DNA of 17,643 nt from Desulfonatronospira sp. (GTDB lineage: Bacteria > Desulfobacterota > Desulfovibrionia > Desulfovibrionales > Desulfonatronovibrionaceae): contig SLAE01000156.1 of assembly GCA_007127015.1 (NCBI GenBank), positions 1 to 17,643 on the forward strand, read 5' to 3'. Shown in pieces: positions 7,923 through 15,356 of the stretch. The notes under the pieces are model-generated. The model was not told the DNA's origin. It saw only the letters and a list, made by a program, of their open reading frames with translations, and made no database searches. Positions within the stretch are counted from its first letter, which is position 1; each line of letters starts with the position of its first letter. Made by a program: the position numbers and the translations under genes.

Positions 7923-8885
7923 CTATGTCCATAATCCTCTGATTATGGACCACATCAACCGGCCTTCCCTGATTTTTGCCTCGGCCAGAGCCACGGGATC
8001 CCCATGTTCGGAGAGAAGCAGAACCGGATCGTTTTCCCGCAGCCGATAATCTTCCGGATCGCCGGCTTCAACGGGTCGACCGTTACGGATAAACCGTTCC
8101 TGGGTTTCATTCAGCGTGACCCGGGGCCAGTTGGACAAAGCCTCTGAGATGGGTAACAGGTGCTTTTCCAGGTCGCCGCTTTCCAGCAGCTCCTCCAGAG
8201 CCACTGCCTGGTCCAGGGCAAAGGGATGGCTTTGTTCACGGACAAGCTCTGCAAGCGCCGCACCGCACCCGAGGCGAATCCCCAGGCTGTGGGCCAGGGA
8301 CCGGACATAGGTGCCCGCGGAGCAGGTTATCCGGAACATCACCGAAGCGGAGTCAATCAAAATCGTCTCCGCCCGGTAAACATTTATTTTTTTAGTCTTG
8401 TGGGGAACCTTTTGTCCAGCTCTAATAATGGCGTAAAAAGGCCTGCCCATGTGTTTAGCCGCTGACACAGGTGGGACAGGCTGTTCGGTCAGATTCTCCC
8501 AGGACTTGATTTCTTCCATGATCTGCCGCTCAGATACCTCGAAGCAATCCTTTTTTTGCAGTATTTCTCCCTGCGTGTCATAGGTGTCCGTACTGATTCC
8601 CAGAAGGACGGTTCCCCTGTATGTCTTCGGACCTTCGGTAACGTATGAAGCCAGCTTGGTGGCCTGTCCCACCAGAACCACCAGAATGCCGGTGGCCATG
8701 GGATCCAGGGTTCCGGCATGCCCGATCTTTTTAAGTTTAAAGCGCGACTTGATCCGGTTCAGACATGCAGCTGATGTCGGGCCTTTCGGCTTGTCAAGAA
8801 TAATCAATCCGTCAGGATGTCTGGTGCCCTGTCCGGGTCCTGCCGGTTGCGCACATAAAATCTGGTTCATCATGGAATATTTCAC
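7923..8885 (-). CDS. truB: tRNA pseudouridine(55) synthase
   Basis: TruB converts U55 in the T-loop of most tRNAs to pseudouridine and also acts as a tRNA folding chaperone. The conserved core is present: LIILDKPKGPTSA, GHAGTLDPMATGILVVLVGQATKL with the catalytic Asp (residue 61 counted from the GTG), YRGTVLLGISTDTYD and FRITCSAGTYVRSLAHSLG. With up to 320 aa, length and C-terminal region are normal. The start is uncertain: GTG 8885 and the tandem ATG codons at 8873 and 8870 are all in frame and none has a good ribosome site; all give about 20 extra residues before the conserved start of the domain. A 14-bp palindrome (8885-8898) abuts the GTG. It lies 40 bases after nrnA and 31 before rpsO, the usual order in this type of operon. 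Confidence 0.96.
   Translation of the reverse strand: MKYSMMNQILCAQPAGPGQGTRHPDGLIILDKPKGPTSAACLNRIKSRFKLKKIGHAGTLDPMATGILVVLVGQATKLASYVTEGPKTYRGTVLLGISTDTYDTQGEILQKKDCFEVSERQIMEEIKSWENLTEQPVPPVSAAKHMGRPFYAIIRAGQKVPHKTKKINVYRAETILIDSASVMFRITCSAGTYVRSLAHSLGIRLGCGAALAELVREQSHPFALDQAVALEELLESGDLEKHLLPISEALSNWPRVTLNETQERFIRNGRPVEAGDPEDYRLRENDPVLLLSEHGDPVALAEAKIREGRLMWSIIRGLWT
7927..7950 (-). promoter_or_regulatory. Perfect hairpin made by the last codons of truB, upstream of rpsO
   Basis: On the minus strand GTCCATAATC-AGAG-GATTATGGAC forms a perfect 10-bp stem with a 4-base loop, and the truB stop codon follows within two bases. Downstream is ATAGTGCATTTTAAC, only weakly T-rich, so intrinsic termination would be poor. 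Possible roles are an RNA-processing or 3'-end stabilising stem, or part of an S15-responsive leader for rpsO, whose GTG start lies 36 bases beyond the stem. Confidence 0.5.
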
Positions 8886-8925
8886 AATAAGCTTATTGGC
8901 CGTTAACGCGCTGAAGCACCGGGCA

Positions 8926-9888
8926 TCATCCCAGATGCCTGCGACAGGAGCCGATAATCATTTCCCTGGCTTCCCGCATGGAGGCCTCAACAACAGCTCC
9001 GGAAGCGTTCTTATGGCCTCCGCCGTTCAAATCCGCGGCAATCACCCGGACATCGTCATCACCGGCGGATCGCAGACTCAGCTTTACCCGGCCGGGCTCA
9101 TCCTCACGCATGATGACTGCTACCCTTACTCCATGCACCTTGAGAAGCATGTTCACCAAGCCTTCGCTGTCCTCCGGCCCTGTTCCGGTTTTTTTAAGCA
9201 TGTTCCGGGTAATGCACATCAGGCCTACGCCGATTTCATCAATGAATTCGGCTTTCTGCAGGGCCAGGCCGTAAAGCTGTATCCTTGCCCTGGACCATTG
9301 ATTGGTGATCAAAGGATTCAGGTTTCGAACGTCAAGGCCGTTGCGGATCAATGTGGCCGAAAGTTCAAGCACTCCAGGGGTGGTGTTGCCGAAGCTGAAA
9401 AAACCGGTATCGGAAACAACCGCCAGATAAATGCTCTCAGCAATTGGTCCGGTAAGTTCAAGTCCAAGCTCTTCAGCGATCAGGGCAATCATTTCACCTA
9501 CAGCCGGATATTCCGGATCAACCCAGTTGATCCTGCCGAAAGAGGTGTTGCCCGGATGATGATCTATATTTATGCACGGCTTCCGGTTCATCAAATCACT
9601 GATGTACTTGCCCGGTCGATCCGCATTCCCGCTGTCCAGGACGATAATCCAGTCAAAATCGCCTTCCGGAGGCCGTTTATTAATGATTCCCGGTATTTCC
9701 AGCCAAGTGAATTTTTCAGGCAGTCCGCTTTCATTAAAAAGGGAAAAATTCTTGCCCAGTCTTACAAGAATGTGTCCCAGGGCGGCCATGGAGCCTATGG
9801 CGTCTCCGTCAGGCTTTATATGAGACGTGATCAGGAAACTGTCCCCGGATTTCAAGGCATGCAACAACTCACTCGGGACCGGGGTCAT
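8926..9888 (-). CDS. nrnA: DHH/DHHA1 oligoribonuclease and pAp phosphatase (NrnA-type)
   Basis: Members of this family remove nucleotides from very short RNAs and dephosphorylate 3'-phosphoadenosine 5'-phosphate. Metal-binding motifs are in the right order: ITSHIKPDGDAIGS, VLDSGNADR, and the DHH motif NIDHHPGNTSFG, followed by a DHHA1 domain ending GGGHKNASGA. The ATG at 9888 gives 320 aa and has GGAGG nine bases upstream; an in-frame TTG at 9921 would add 11 residues but is unlikely. The gene therefore starts 20 bases inside rbfA, which suggests translational coupling. pAp is a by-product of sulfate activation through PAPS in many bacteria but not of dissimilatory sulfate reduction, so the RNA-degrading role may dominate if this is a sulfate reducer; that is inference. 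Its place before truB and rpsO is standard. Confidence 0.94.
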   Translation of the reverse strand: MTPVPSELLHALKSGDSFLITSHIKPDGDAIGSMAALGHILVRLGKNFSLFNESGLPEKFTWLEIPGIINKRPPEGDFDWIIVLDSGNADRPGKYISDLMNRKPCINIDHHPGNTSFGRINWVDPEYPAVGEMIALIAEELGLELTGPIAESIYLAVVSDTGFFSFGNTTPGVLELSATLIRNGLDVRNLNPLITNQWSRARIQLYGLALQKAEFIDEIGVGLMCITRNMLKKTGTGPEDSEGLVNMLLKVHGVRVAVIMREDEPGRVKLSLRSAGDDDVRVIAADLNGGGHKNASGAVVEASMREAREMIIGSCRRHLG

Positions 9889-10198
9889 AGACCATATCCT
9901 CCAGGTAGGAATCCCATTCAAACCTCAGTTGAGGCACGTAACGCATTTTCAAATTATGACCCAGGCTGGAACGCAAAAACCCCTTCGCTCTTTCCAGAGC
10001 CTGCTCCACCTCCGGAGAAGGACCGCGCAGATGTGTATAAAGAACATGGGCGATGCTCAGATCCTTATTCATCCGCACTCCGGTAATGGTCAGCAGGTTG
10101 AGCCTGGGATCCTGGACTTCTTCGACGATAATCCTGCCCAGTTCGCGCCTTATACTGTCGGCCATTCTTATGGCCCTCCTGGAAGTAGCCGGCTGCAT
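9869..10198 (-). CDS. rbfA: 30S ribosome-binding factor A
   Basis: RbfA is a small KH-fold assembly factor that binds immature 30S subunits near the decoding centre and helps 16S rRNA 5'-end maturation. The 109-aa product has family landmarks RRAIRMADSIRREL, EVQDPRLNLLTITGV and AHVLYTHL. ATG 10198 lies six bases after the stop codon of the DUF503 gene and has only a weak ribosome site. ATG 10165 has AGGAGG at good spacing, but the residues it would remove (SRRAIR) align with the conserved N-terminal helix of the family, so I keep the longer form; the AGGAGG is then simply the Arg-Arg codons. The 3' end overlaps the start of nrnA by 20 bases and carries its ribosome site. Confidence 0.95.
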   Translation of the reverse strand: MQPATSRRAIRMADSIRRELGRIIVEEVQDPRLNLLTITGVRMNKDLSIAHVLYTHLRGPSPEVEQALERAKGFLRSSLGHNLKMRYVPQLRFEWDSYLEDMVYDPGPE

Positions 10199-10204
10199 AT
10201 TCTC

Positions 10205-10486
10205 TTAAAATACCTCGATTTTTACATCCTGAATATCATCTGTGGAGTTGGACTCCACCATTTTCAGGGCTTTGTGCAATGTTTTTTCCACCCTGACCTT
10301 GTCATTGGCCAGGGTGACCATGGCGATTTCCAGATGGTCCAGGCTGTTTTCCGAACCAACTTCGGCCACGGCCAGATTGAATTTATTTTTTATCTTCTGC
10401 TTCAGGCTGAGACTGATTTTTCTTTTGCCCTTGAGCGATGTGATACCATGCAGACGAATATTTAAATATAAAGTTCCTATAACCAT
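10205..10486 (-). CDS. DUF503 / YlxP-like protein
   Basis: This is a small protein of 93 aa from ATG 10486. It matches the DUF503 family (YlxP of Bacillus): MVIGTLYLNIRLHGITSLKGKR, SLKQKIKNKFNLAVAEVG, then an alternating beta/alpha end (KMVESNSTDDIQDVKIEVF). Family members are regularly found between infB and rbfA, and a role in ribosome assembly or translation has been suggested from that position, but the molecular function is not established. A TTG at 10495 could add three residues, but family proteins begin at the M(V/I)IG position. Neither start has a clear ribosome site. The infB stop lies 13 bases upstream of the ATG, so expression by coupling to infB is likely. rbfA follows after six bases. 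Confidence 0.88.
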   Translation of the reverse strand: MVIGTLYLNIRLHGITSLKGKRKISLSLKQKIKNKFNLAVAEVGSENSLDHLEIAMVTLANDKVRVEKTLHKALKMVESNSTDDIQDVKIEVF

Positions 10487-10499
10487 TTTTTTCAATCAG

Positions 10500-13103
10500 C
10501 TATAAAGCAGGCTTTTCCTCAACTTCCTGGTAAGCATCGATAATGTCGCCGATTTTGATGTCATTAAAGTTCTCCAGTCCCACACCGCATTCGTAGCCCT
10601 TGGTCACTTCCCTGACATCTTCCTTGAATCTCTTCAGGGAGGAGAGTTTTCCTGTATAGATCACCACTCCTTCGCGCAGCAGGCGGACCTTGCCGTTGCG
10701 GACCAGTTTTCCGTCCATGATCATGCATCCAGCCACCGTTCCCACTCTGGGGACGCTGAAAGTCTGCAGGACCTGGGCCTGGCCGAGATACTCCTCTTTA
10801 ATCACCGGGCTAAGCATCCCTGTCATGGCATCCTTGATATCGTTCACCAGATTGTAAATGATATCGTAAAAGCGGATTTCCACATTTTCCCGTTCAGCCA
10901 GTTCCTTGACCCTGGATGTCGGTCTGACATTGAAGCCGATCACAATGGCTGATGATGCCGACGCGAGCATGATGTCAGTCTCGGAAATAGCCCCGGCGCT
11001 GGCATGTATGATATTTATTTTGACCAGATCCGTGGACAGTTTGTGCAGGGTTTCAGTAATTGCGCCAAGAGAACCCTGTACGTCGGTCTTGAGGACCAGG
11101 TTGAGGTGGCGCACTTCGTCATCAGCCCTGGAAGCGAGAAAACTCTCAAGGGTTATCCTGGACTCTTTGGCCAGCTCGCGGTCACGTTGTCTGATCTGCC
11201 TGGTCTCGGAGATACGCCTGGACACTTTTTCATCCTCAACCACAACGAATTCATCCCCTGCTTCAGGGACTCCTTCAAAGCCCTGGATCTCCACCGGGAA
11301 CGCGGGACCGGCCTGATCAATCTTTTGTCCCTTGTCATTGAACATGGCCCTGATCTTGCCGTGGTAAAGCCCGCATACGAAAGCATCACCGGCTTTCAGG
11401 GTGCCTTCCTGCACAAGAACGGTGCCCACGGCTCCGCGGCCCTTGTCCAGTCTGGCTTCAATAATGTGTCCGATTGCGGTTTTTGCGGGATTGGCCTTGA
11501 TGTCCAGGACCTCGGCCTGAAGAAGTACCATTTCCAGGAGTTCGTCAATGCCTGTATTCTGCTTGGCTGAAACATGGGTAAAAATAGTATCTCCACCCCA
11601 GTCTTCCGGAACCAGTCCCAGTTCGGCCAGTTCTCTCTTTACTCTGTCCGGGTCCGCGCCTTCTTTGTCGATCTTATTTACAGCCACTACAATGGGAACA
11701 CCTGCGGCCTTGGAATGGCTTACCGCCTCTCTGGTCTGGTCCATGACTCCGTCGTCGGCTGCGACGACCAGGATGACTATGTCGGTCACCTGGGCGCCGC
11801 GGGCGCGCATGGCTGTAAAAGCCTCATGGCCCGGAGTATCCAGAAAGGTAATATCTCCCCTTGGAGTATGCACATAATATGCGCCGATATGCTGGGTTAT
11901 GCCTCCTGCTTCTCCAGAGGCAACTTTGGTTTCCCGGATGGCGTCCAGGAGCGAGGTCTTGCCGTGATCCACATGTCCCATGATGGTAACCACGGGAGGC
12001 CTTTGCGCAAGATCCTCAGGCTTGTCTTCCCGTTTGGACTTGATGAAATCTTCTTCAGAAAATCCGGTTTTTTCCACTTCAAATCCGTATTCCGCGGCCA
12101 CTACAGCCGCTGTTTCCAAATCTACGGATTGATTGATGGTGGCCATAACTCCAAGTCCCAGCAGAGTCTTGATCAGATCCTGGGCCTTGACGCCCATTTG
12201 TCTGGCCAGGTCGGACAGGCGGATAGCTTCGTCGATGCGGATCTTTTTCTTGGCCGTCTTAGTCGGTTGTATCCTGTCAGGTGCAATGTGTTCGATTGGT
12301 TTCCTGGGCTTGCCCGGCCTGAACCTTCCTCCGGTCTTATCCGAAACCGGAGAGGTCCTGAGCTTCTTGAACCCGGCTTTTGCCTGCCTGCTTTCTTCAA
12401 TTTCCTTGTAAAAGTTATCGAATTCCACCACCCGCTTATCTTTTTTGTCTTTTTTCTTTTTACGTTTTTTCTTGGCTTCCTTGCCTTCTTCTGCGGCAGT
12501 ATCAGGCACGGCCGGTGCTGGTTTTTTGTGCGGCTTTGCCTTGGTTTCGGGCACAGCCGGTTCAGCGGGCACCTCTTTGGGCTTGGCTTCAGGTTTGGAG
12601 ATGATTTTTACCTTGGGTTCAGCCACAGGGGCCTTTCGAGGTTTTGAGGGTTTTTTAGCCTCGGAAGGCTTTTTCCCTGGTTTGCGGGTTTCCGGCTCTT
12701 TTTGCCGCTCTCTGGTATCCGCGGGAGGCTGCTTTGGTGCTTCCGGTGCGAGAGTCTTTGCTTCAACCGGAGTTTCTTTTTCAGAAACCTCATCAACTTT
12801 TTGTTTCTCCGGAGCAGGGCTTACAGCCTTTGAAGGCTCTTCCCTGACGGGGAGTTCGGCTTCAGGCTCAGGTTTTGGTTTCTGCCTTCTTCTGAGAATG
12901 ACTCCGCTTTTGGCTGTAGTCTGAGTCACGCTACTGGATGAGCCTCTCAAGTGCCTGTCGCGCACCAGATCCACCTGTTCATCGGTCAAACCGCTCATAT
13001 GGCTTTTGACCGGGATGTTCAGCTCCCGCAAAAGCTGGATCAATTCCTTGTTGGTTATCCCCAGTTCCTGGGACATTTCTCTGACTCGCATTTTCGTGAC
13101 CAT
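10500..13103 (-). CDS. infB: Translation initiation factor IF-2
   Basis: IF2 is the GTPase that brings initiator fMet-tRNA to the 30S subunit and promotes 50S joining. ATG 13103 (867 aa) is preferred: GGGGGA is spaced six bases before it and the ATG overlaps the ylxR stop codon as TAATG; the in-frame GTG at 13124 would add seven residues without support. Order: an IF2_N domain at about 1-50 (MRVREMSQELGITNKELIQLL), a long Lys/Pro/Glu/Ala-rich linker to about 280, a second IF2_N domain (IRLSDLARQMGVKAQDLIKTL), then the G domain near 366 with GHVDHGKTS, GGITQHIGAY, DTPGHEAF, NKID and SAKQ, and domains II-IV. The low-complexity linker is normal for Gram-negative IF2. The stop is followed within 13 bases by the DUF503 start. 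Confidence 0.98.
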   Translation of the reverse strand: MVTKMRVREMSQELGITNKELIQLLRELNIPVKSHMSGLTDEQVDLVRDRHLRGSSSSVTQTTAKSGVILRRRQKPKPEPEAELPVREEPSKAVSPAPEKQKVDEVSEKETPVEAKTLAPEAPKQPPADTRERQKEPETRKPGKKPSEAKKPSKPRKAPVAEPKVKIISKPEAKPKEVPAEPAVPETKAKPHKKPAPAVPDTAAEEGKEAKKKRKKKKDKKDKRVVEFDNFYKEIEESRQAKAGFKKLRTSPVSDKTGGRFRPGKPRKPIEHIAPDRIQPTKTAKKKIRIDEAIRLSDLARQMGVKAQDLIKTLLGLGVMATINQSVDLETAAVVAAEYGFEVEKTGFSEEDFIKSKREDKPEDLAQRPPVVTIMGHVDHGKTSLLDAIRETKVASGEAGGITQHIGAYYVHTPRGDITFLDTPGHEAFTAMRARGAQVTDIVILVVAADDGVMDQTREAVSHSKAAGVPIVVAVNKIDKEGADPDRVKRELAELGLVPEDWGGDTIFTHVSAKQNTGIDELLEMVLLQAEVLDIKANPAKTAIGHIIEARLDKGRGAVGTVLVQEGTLKAGDAFVCGLYHGKIRAMFNDKGQKIDQAGPAFPVEIQGFEGVPEAGDEFVVVEDEKVSRRISETRQIRQRDRELAKESRITLESFLASRADDEVRHLNLVLKTDVQGSLGAITETLHKLSTDLVKINIIHASAGAISETDIMLASASSAIVIGFNVRPTSRVKELAERENVEIRFYDIIYNLVNDIKDAMTGMLSPVIKEEYLGQAQVLQTFSVPRVGTVAGCMIMDGKLVRNGKVRLLREGVVIYTGKLSSLKRFKEDVREVTKGYECGVGLENFNDIKIGDIIDAYQEVEEKPAL

Positions 13104-13342
13104 TATCGCTCCCCCTGGTTGCACTTATGCCTCCAGCCTCTGAACCTTACAATTTTTTCGGAGCATGTCTGATTTCTGCAGGCATAAAAACCTCGACCTG
13201 GTCTGGTATGACCCGGATCCAAAATCAGTCCAATATCCGGGTTTTCCGGACAGGTAAAGCGCAGCAATTCGGTTTTCGGGCTTTTGCCGCGACAGATTAC
13301 GCACGTTCGCACTGGAACGTGTCTTATATGGTTTTTTATCAT
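13103..13342 (-). CDS. YlxR-family RNA-binding protein
   Basis: The 79-aa basic protein belongs to the YlxR (DUF448) family. It has the diagnostic VRTCVICRGKSPKTELLRF near the N-terminus and GRGFYACRNQTC near residue 50. Family members lie almost always between nusA and infB. The fold suggests RNA binding, and published work links YlxR proteins to transcription regulation or to RNase P, but no single function is settled. ATG 13342 lies 14 bases after the nusA stop codon and lacks a recognisable ribosome site, so it may depend on ribosomes ending nusA. Its TAA overlaps the infB ATG by one base (TAATG), a strong sign of coupling. Confidence 0.92.
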   Translation of the reverse strand: MIKNHIRHVPVRTCVICRGKSPKTELLRFTCPENPDIGLILDPGHTRPGRGFYACRNQTCSEKIVRFRGWRHKCNQGER

Positions 13343-13356
13343 AATACATCAAAATA

Positions 13357-14658
13357 TTATTCGGCCTGTTCATCCTGCTTCCGGTCTTCATCTTGAGGAA
13401 GAAGTTTTTTTTCAGCCTCTTCCTTTTTTTTCGGCCCTAAAAAATTTATGGCCGCTTTCAGATTGTTCAGGTTTTCCTGGTTAAGGTTAAGCTTTTCCAT
13501 CAACTCTTCATCGTCTGCCTTGGCCAGGCTTTCCAGACTGTCGTACCCGTGCCGGTTGAAATCGCTCACTGAGATCTCCGCCGTGCTGGCCAGCTGTTCC
13601 ATGATCTGGTAATGCTCGTGCATCATGTTGTATTTGCTTTCAGTATAGACATCGATTTTCCAGCCCAGCAGGCTGGAAGCCAGTTTGACGTTCTGGCCTT
13701 TCTGACCGATGGCAGGAGTGAGCTGATCATCAGGCACCACAACTTCAAGAGTCTTTTCATCCTCATCCACGGTTATCCTGCTGATCCTTGCGGGAGAGAG
13801 GGCATTGGCCGCATAGGTGGCGATATCCGGGCTCCAGATAACGATGTCTATCCGCTCTCCCTTGAGTTCCTGAACAATATTATGGATTCTTGAGCCTTTT
13901 ACTCCAACACACGCGCCTACAGGATCCACATCGAGATCCTTGGTCATAACGGCTACTTTGGCCCGCCTTCCCTGATCGCGGACCACGTTCATGACTTTAA
14001 TGGTTCCGTCGGCAACTTCAGGCACTTCGCGCTTGAACAGACTGACCAGGTATTCGGGATGTGACCTGGAGACTATGATCTGAGGAGTGCGGCTCTCCTT
14101 GCGCACATCAATGATATAAGCCTCCACCCGGTCCCCCCTATGGAATCTTTCTTTGGGGATCTGCTCATCCCGGGGCAGCAGGGCTTCGGTGCGTCCAAGG
14201 TTGATTATCCATCCGGAGCGATCCCTGCGCTGGATTATGCCGCTGATGATTTCGCCAATGCGGTCCTTGTACTCTTCATAAATTATTTCCTGCTCGGCAT
14301 CGCGCATTTTCTGCATCAGGACCTGTTTTGCCGACTGCGCGGCTATGCGTCCCATATCCTTGACATTCAAGGTGAATCCAAGTTCATCATCCAGTTGAAC
14401 GTTAGGATCATGCATTTTGGCTTCTTCCAGCAGGATTTCATTGTCCGGATCACCGATCTGATCGACCACCACTTTAAACTGGTAGACCTCGATCTCTCCG
14501 GTTTCTTCATTGAAATTGACTTCTATATCCAGATTATGGCCGAATTTTTTATTGACCGAAGAACGGACTGCCTCTTCAAGAGTGTCAACCAGCATATCTC
14601 TGTCGATGCCCTTGTCCTTACTTATCTGGTCGATTATTTTTTTCAGTTCCAGGCTCAT
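13357..14658 (-). CDS. nusA: Transcription termination/antitermination factor NusA
   Basis: NusA binds RNA polymerase and nascent RNA, and modulates pausing, intrinsic termination and antitermination. The 433 aa comprise the polymerase-binding N-terminal domain (about 1-130), an S1 domain (IISGIIQRRDRSGWIINLG, with EALLPRDEQIP), KH1 (DPVGACVGVKGSRIHNIVQEL), KH2 (TPAIGQKGQNVKLASSLLGW), and one C-terminal helix-hairpin-helix segment (about 350-410) ending in a charged tail. E. coli NusA has two acidic repeats there (495 aa); this shorter form is common outside gammaproteobacteria. ATG 14658 has GGAGGAA four bases upstream. It follows rimP after 32 bases. The terminator upstream of rimP is a natural target for feedback by NusA, but that is inference. 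Confidence 0.97.
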   Translation of the reverse strand: MSLELKKIIDQISKDKGIDRDMLVDTLEEAVRSSVNKKFGHNLDIEVNFNEETGEIEVYQFKVVVDQIGDPDNEILLEEAKMHDPNVQLDDELGFTLNVKDMGRIAAQSAKQVLMQKMRDAEQEIIYEEYKDRIGEIISGIIQRRDRSGWIINLGRTEALLPRDEQIPKERFHRGDRVEAYIIDVRKESRTPQIIVSRSHPEYLVSLFKREVPEVADGTIKVMNVVRDQGRRAKVAVMTKDLDVDPVGACVGVKGSRIHNIVQELKGERIDIVIWSPDIATYAANALSPARISRITVDEDEKTLEVVVPDDQLTPAIGQKGQNVKLASSLLGWKIDVYTESKYNMMHEHYQIMEQLASTAEISVSDFNRHGYDSLESLAKADDEELMEKLNLNQENLNNLKAAINFLGPKKKEEAEKKLLPQDEDRKQDEQAE

Positions 14659-14690
14659 GGCCTTCCTCCATTGAAAATGATGTATTCAGA

Positions 14691-15155
14691 CTATTCCGCA
14701 AGCTTTACCCTGTCTATTTCCTCCCAGTCAAAATCCCAGCTGGTCTTAGTATCAGCCTGGACGCTGAACCTGTTTCCATGCAGGGAATTCAGGGTGCCGG
14801 TAAAATTCCTGCGTCCTTCCCTGGGCTGCTTCAAAGTCACTTTAACCTTCTGCCCGGTGTAACTCCGCATTTGTTCCGGATGAAAAAATTTCCGGTACAG
14901 GCCCGGGGAGGAAACCTCCAGGTTGTATGATCCGGGAATAAGGTCTTCAACATCCAGCACCACGCTCAGCTGATGGCTGAGTTCAGCGCACTGGTCAACG
15001 GTGACCCCTCCTGGAGCATCGACGTAAACGCGCAGCATCCCGCGTTTGCCTCCGATTCCCGGCGCGAATTCCAGGCCCCACAGCTCCAGGCCCATGATCC
15101 TGCAGTTGGTCTCAACCAGTTCAATGATTTTCTGTTTAATTTCCCGGTAGTCCAT
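14691..15155 (-). CDS. rimP: Ribosome maturation factor RimP
   Basis: RimP binds free 30S subunits and assists early central-pseudoknot and 3'-domain assembly. From ATG 15155 the product is 154 aa, the usual length. It begins MDYREIKQKIIELVETNCR and shows the family core LELWGLEF, RGMLRVYVDAPGGVTVDQCAELSHQLSVVLD (quoted in part here: RVYVDAPGGVTVDQC) and YNLEVSSPGLYRKF. The frame stays open further upstream through the tRNA gene, which is not coding. AGGGA lies eight bases before the ATG, a moderate ribosome site. The intrinsic terminator ends only 19 bases before the start codon, so rimP expression requires readthrough of it or a promoter within it. nusA follows after 32 bases. Confidence 0.95.
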   Translation of the reverse strand: MDYREIKQKIIELVETNCRIMGLELWGLEFAPGIGGKRGMLRVYVDAPGGVTVDQCAELSHQLSVVLDVEDLIPGSYNLEVSSPGLYRKFFHPEQMRSYTGQKVKVTLKQPREGRRNFTGTLNSLHGNRFSVQADTKTSWDFDWEEIDRVKLAE

Positions 15156-15173
15156 GATTAATTTCCCTATATC

Positions 15174-15200
15174 AAAAAAAAAGTGGACCATGTGGCCCAC
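15174..15200 (-). terminator. Intrinsic terminator between tRNA-Gly and rimP
   Basis: On the minus strand GTGGGCC (15200-15194), loop ACAT, GGTCCAC (15189-15183) form a 7-bp stem with one G-U pair. Nine consecutive T residues (15182-15174) follow directly. This is a textbook Rho-independent terminator, 37 bases after the tRNA CCA end and 19 bases before the rimP ATG. It should end most tRNA transcripts while allowing some readthrough into the rimP-nusA-infB operon. Confidence 0.88.
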
Positions 15201-15237
15201 CCCATGCAAACGCTCTAAAAGCCAGTACAACCTGGAG

Positions 15238-15313
15238 TGGAGCGGGTGACGGGGGTCGAACCCGCGACACCAAGCTTGGGAAGCTTGTACTCTACCAACT
15301 GAGATACACCCGC
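15238..15313 (-). tRNA. tRNA-Gly, anticodon CCC
   Basis: The 76-base cloverleaf is encoded with its CCA end. The acceptor GCGGGTG pairs perfectly with CACCCGC; discriminator T; CCA at 15240-15238. The anticodon stem CAAGC/GCTTG is perfect around loop TTCCCAA, giving anticodon CCC, which reads GGG. The T arm is GCGGG-TTCGACC-CCCGT with one G-T pair, and the D loop is AGTTGGTA. The one oddity is the first D-stem pair: positions 10 and 25 are both T (TCTC against GAGT), where bacterial tRNAs usually have G10-C25. A promoter-like sequence and a terminator flank the gene, so it appears functional. It stands at the head of the rimP-nusA-infB operon, as metY does in E. coli. Confidence 0.96.
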
Positions 15314-15320
15314 TCGAAAC

Positions 15321-15356
15321 ATTGTATTTAATGATTAATATTGGGGCAAATGTCAA
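15321..15356 (-). promoter_or_regulatory. Promoter of the tRNA-Gly gene (and operon)
   Basis: On the minus strand two overlapping arrangements are visible. TTGCCC (15349-15344), 17 bases, TACAAT (15326-15321, 5 of 6) would start transcription essentially at the tRNA 5' end. A perfect TTGACA (15356-15351) followed after 19 bases by TTAAAT (15331-15326) would start a few bases earlier. The region is AT-rich. I cannot choose between them from sequence alone. Confidence 0.5.

Noticed and set aside
8584..10086. A 500-codon open frame on the plus strand, antisense to truB, nrnA and rbfA
   Set aside because: It lies wholly over three conserved genes on the other strand, its translation resembles no family I know, and no ribosome site or promoter supports it.
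11574..12647. A 357-codon plus-strand open frame antisense to infB, rich in Phe and Gly
   Set aside because: Its composition mirrors the Lys/Pro/Glu-rich linker and G domain of IF2; it is a shadow of infB.
12300..12920. Repetitive Lys/Pro/Glu/Ala-rich coding sequence in infB, which might look like an inserted repeat
   Set aside because: Low-complexity linkers between the IF2 N-terminal domains are normal, and there is no regular repeat unit.
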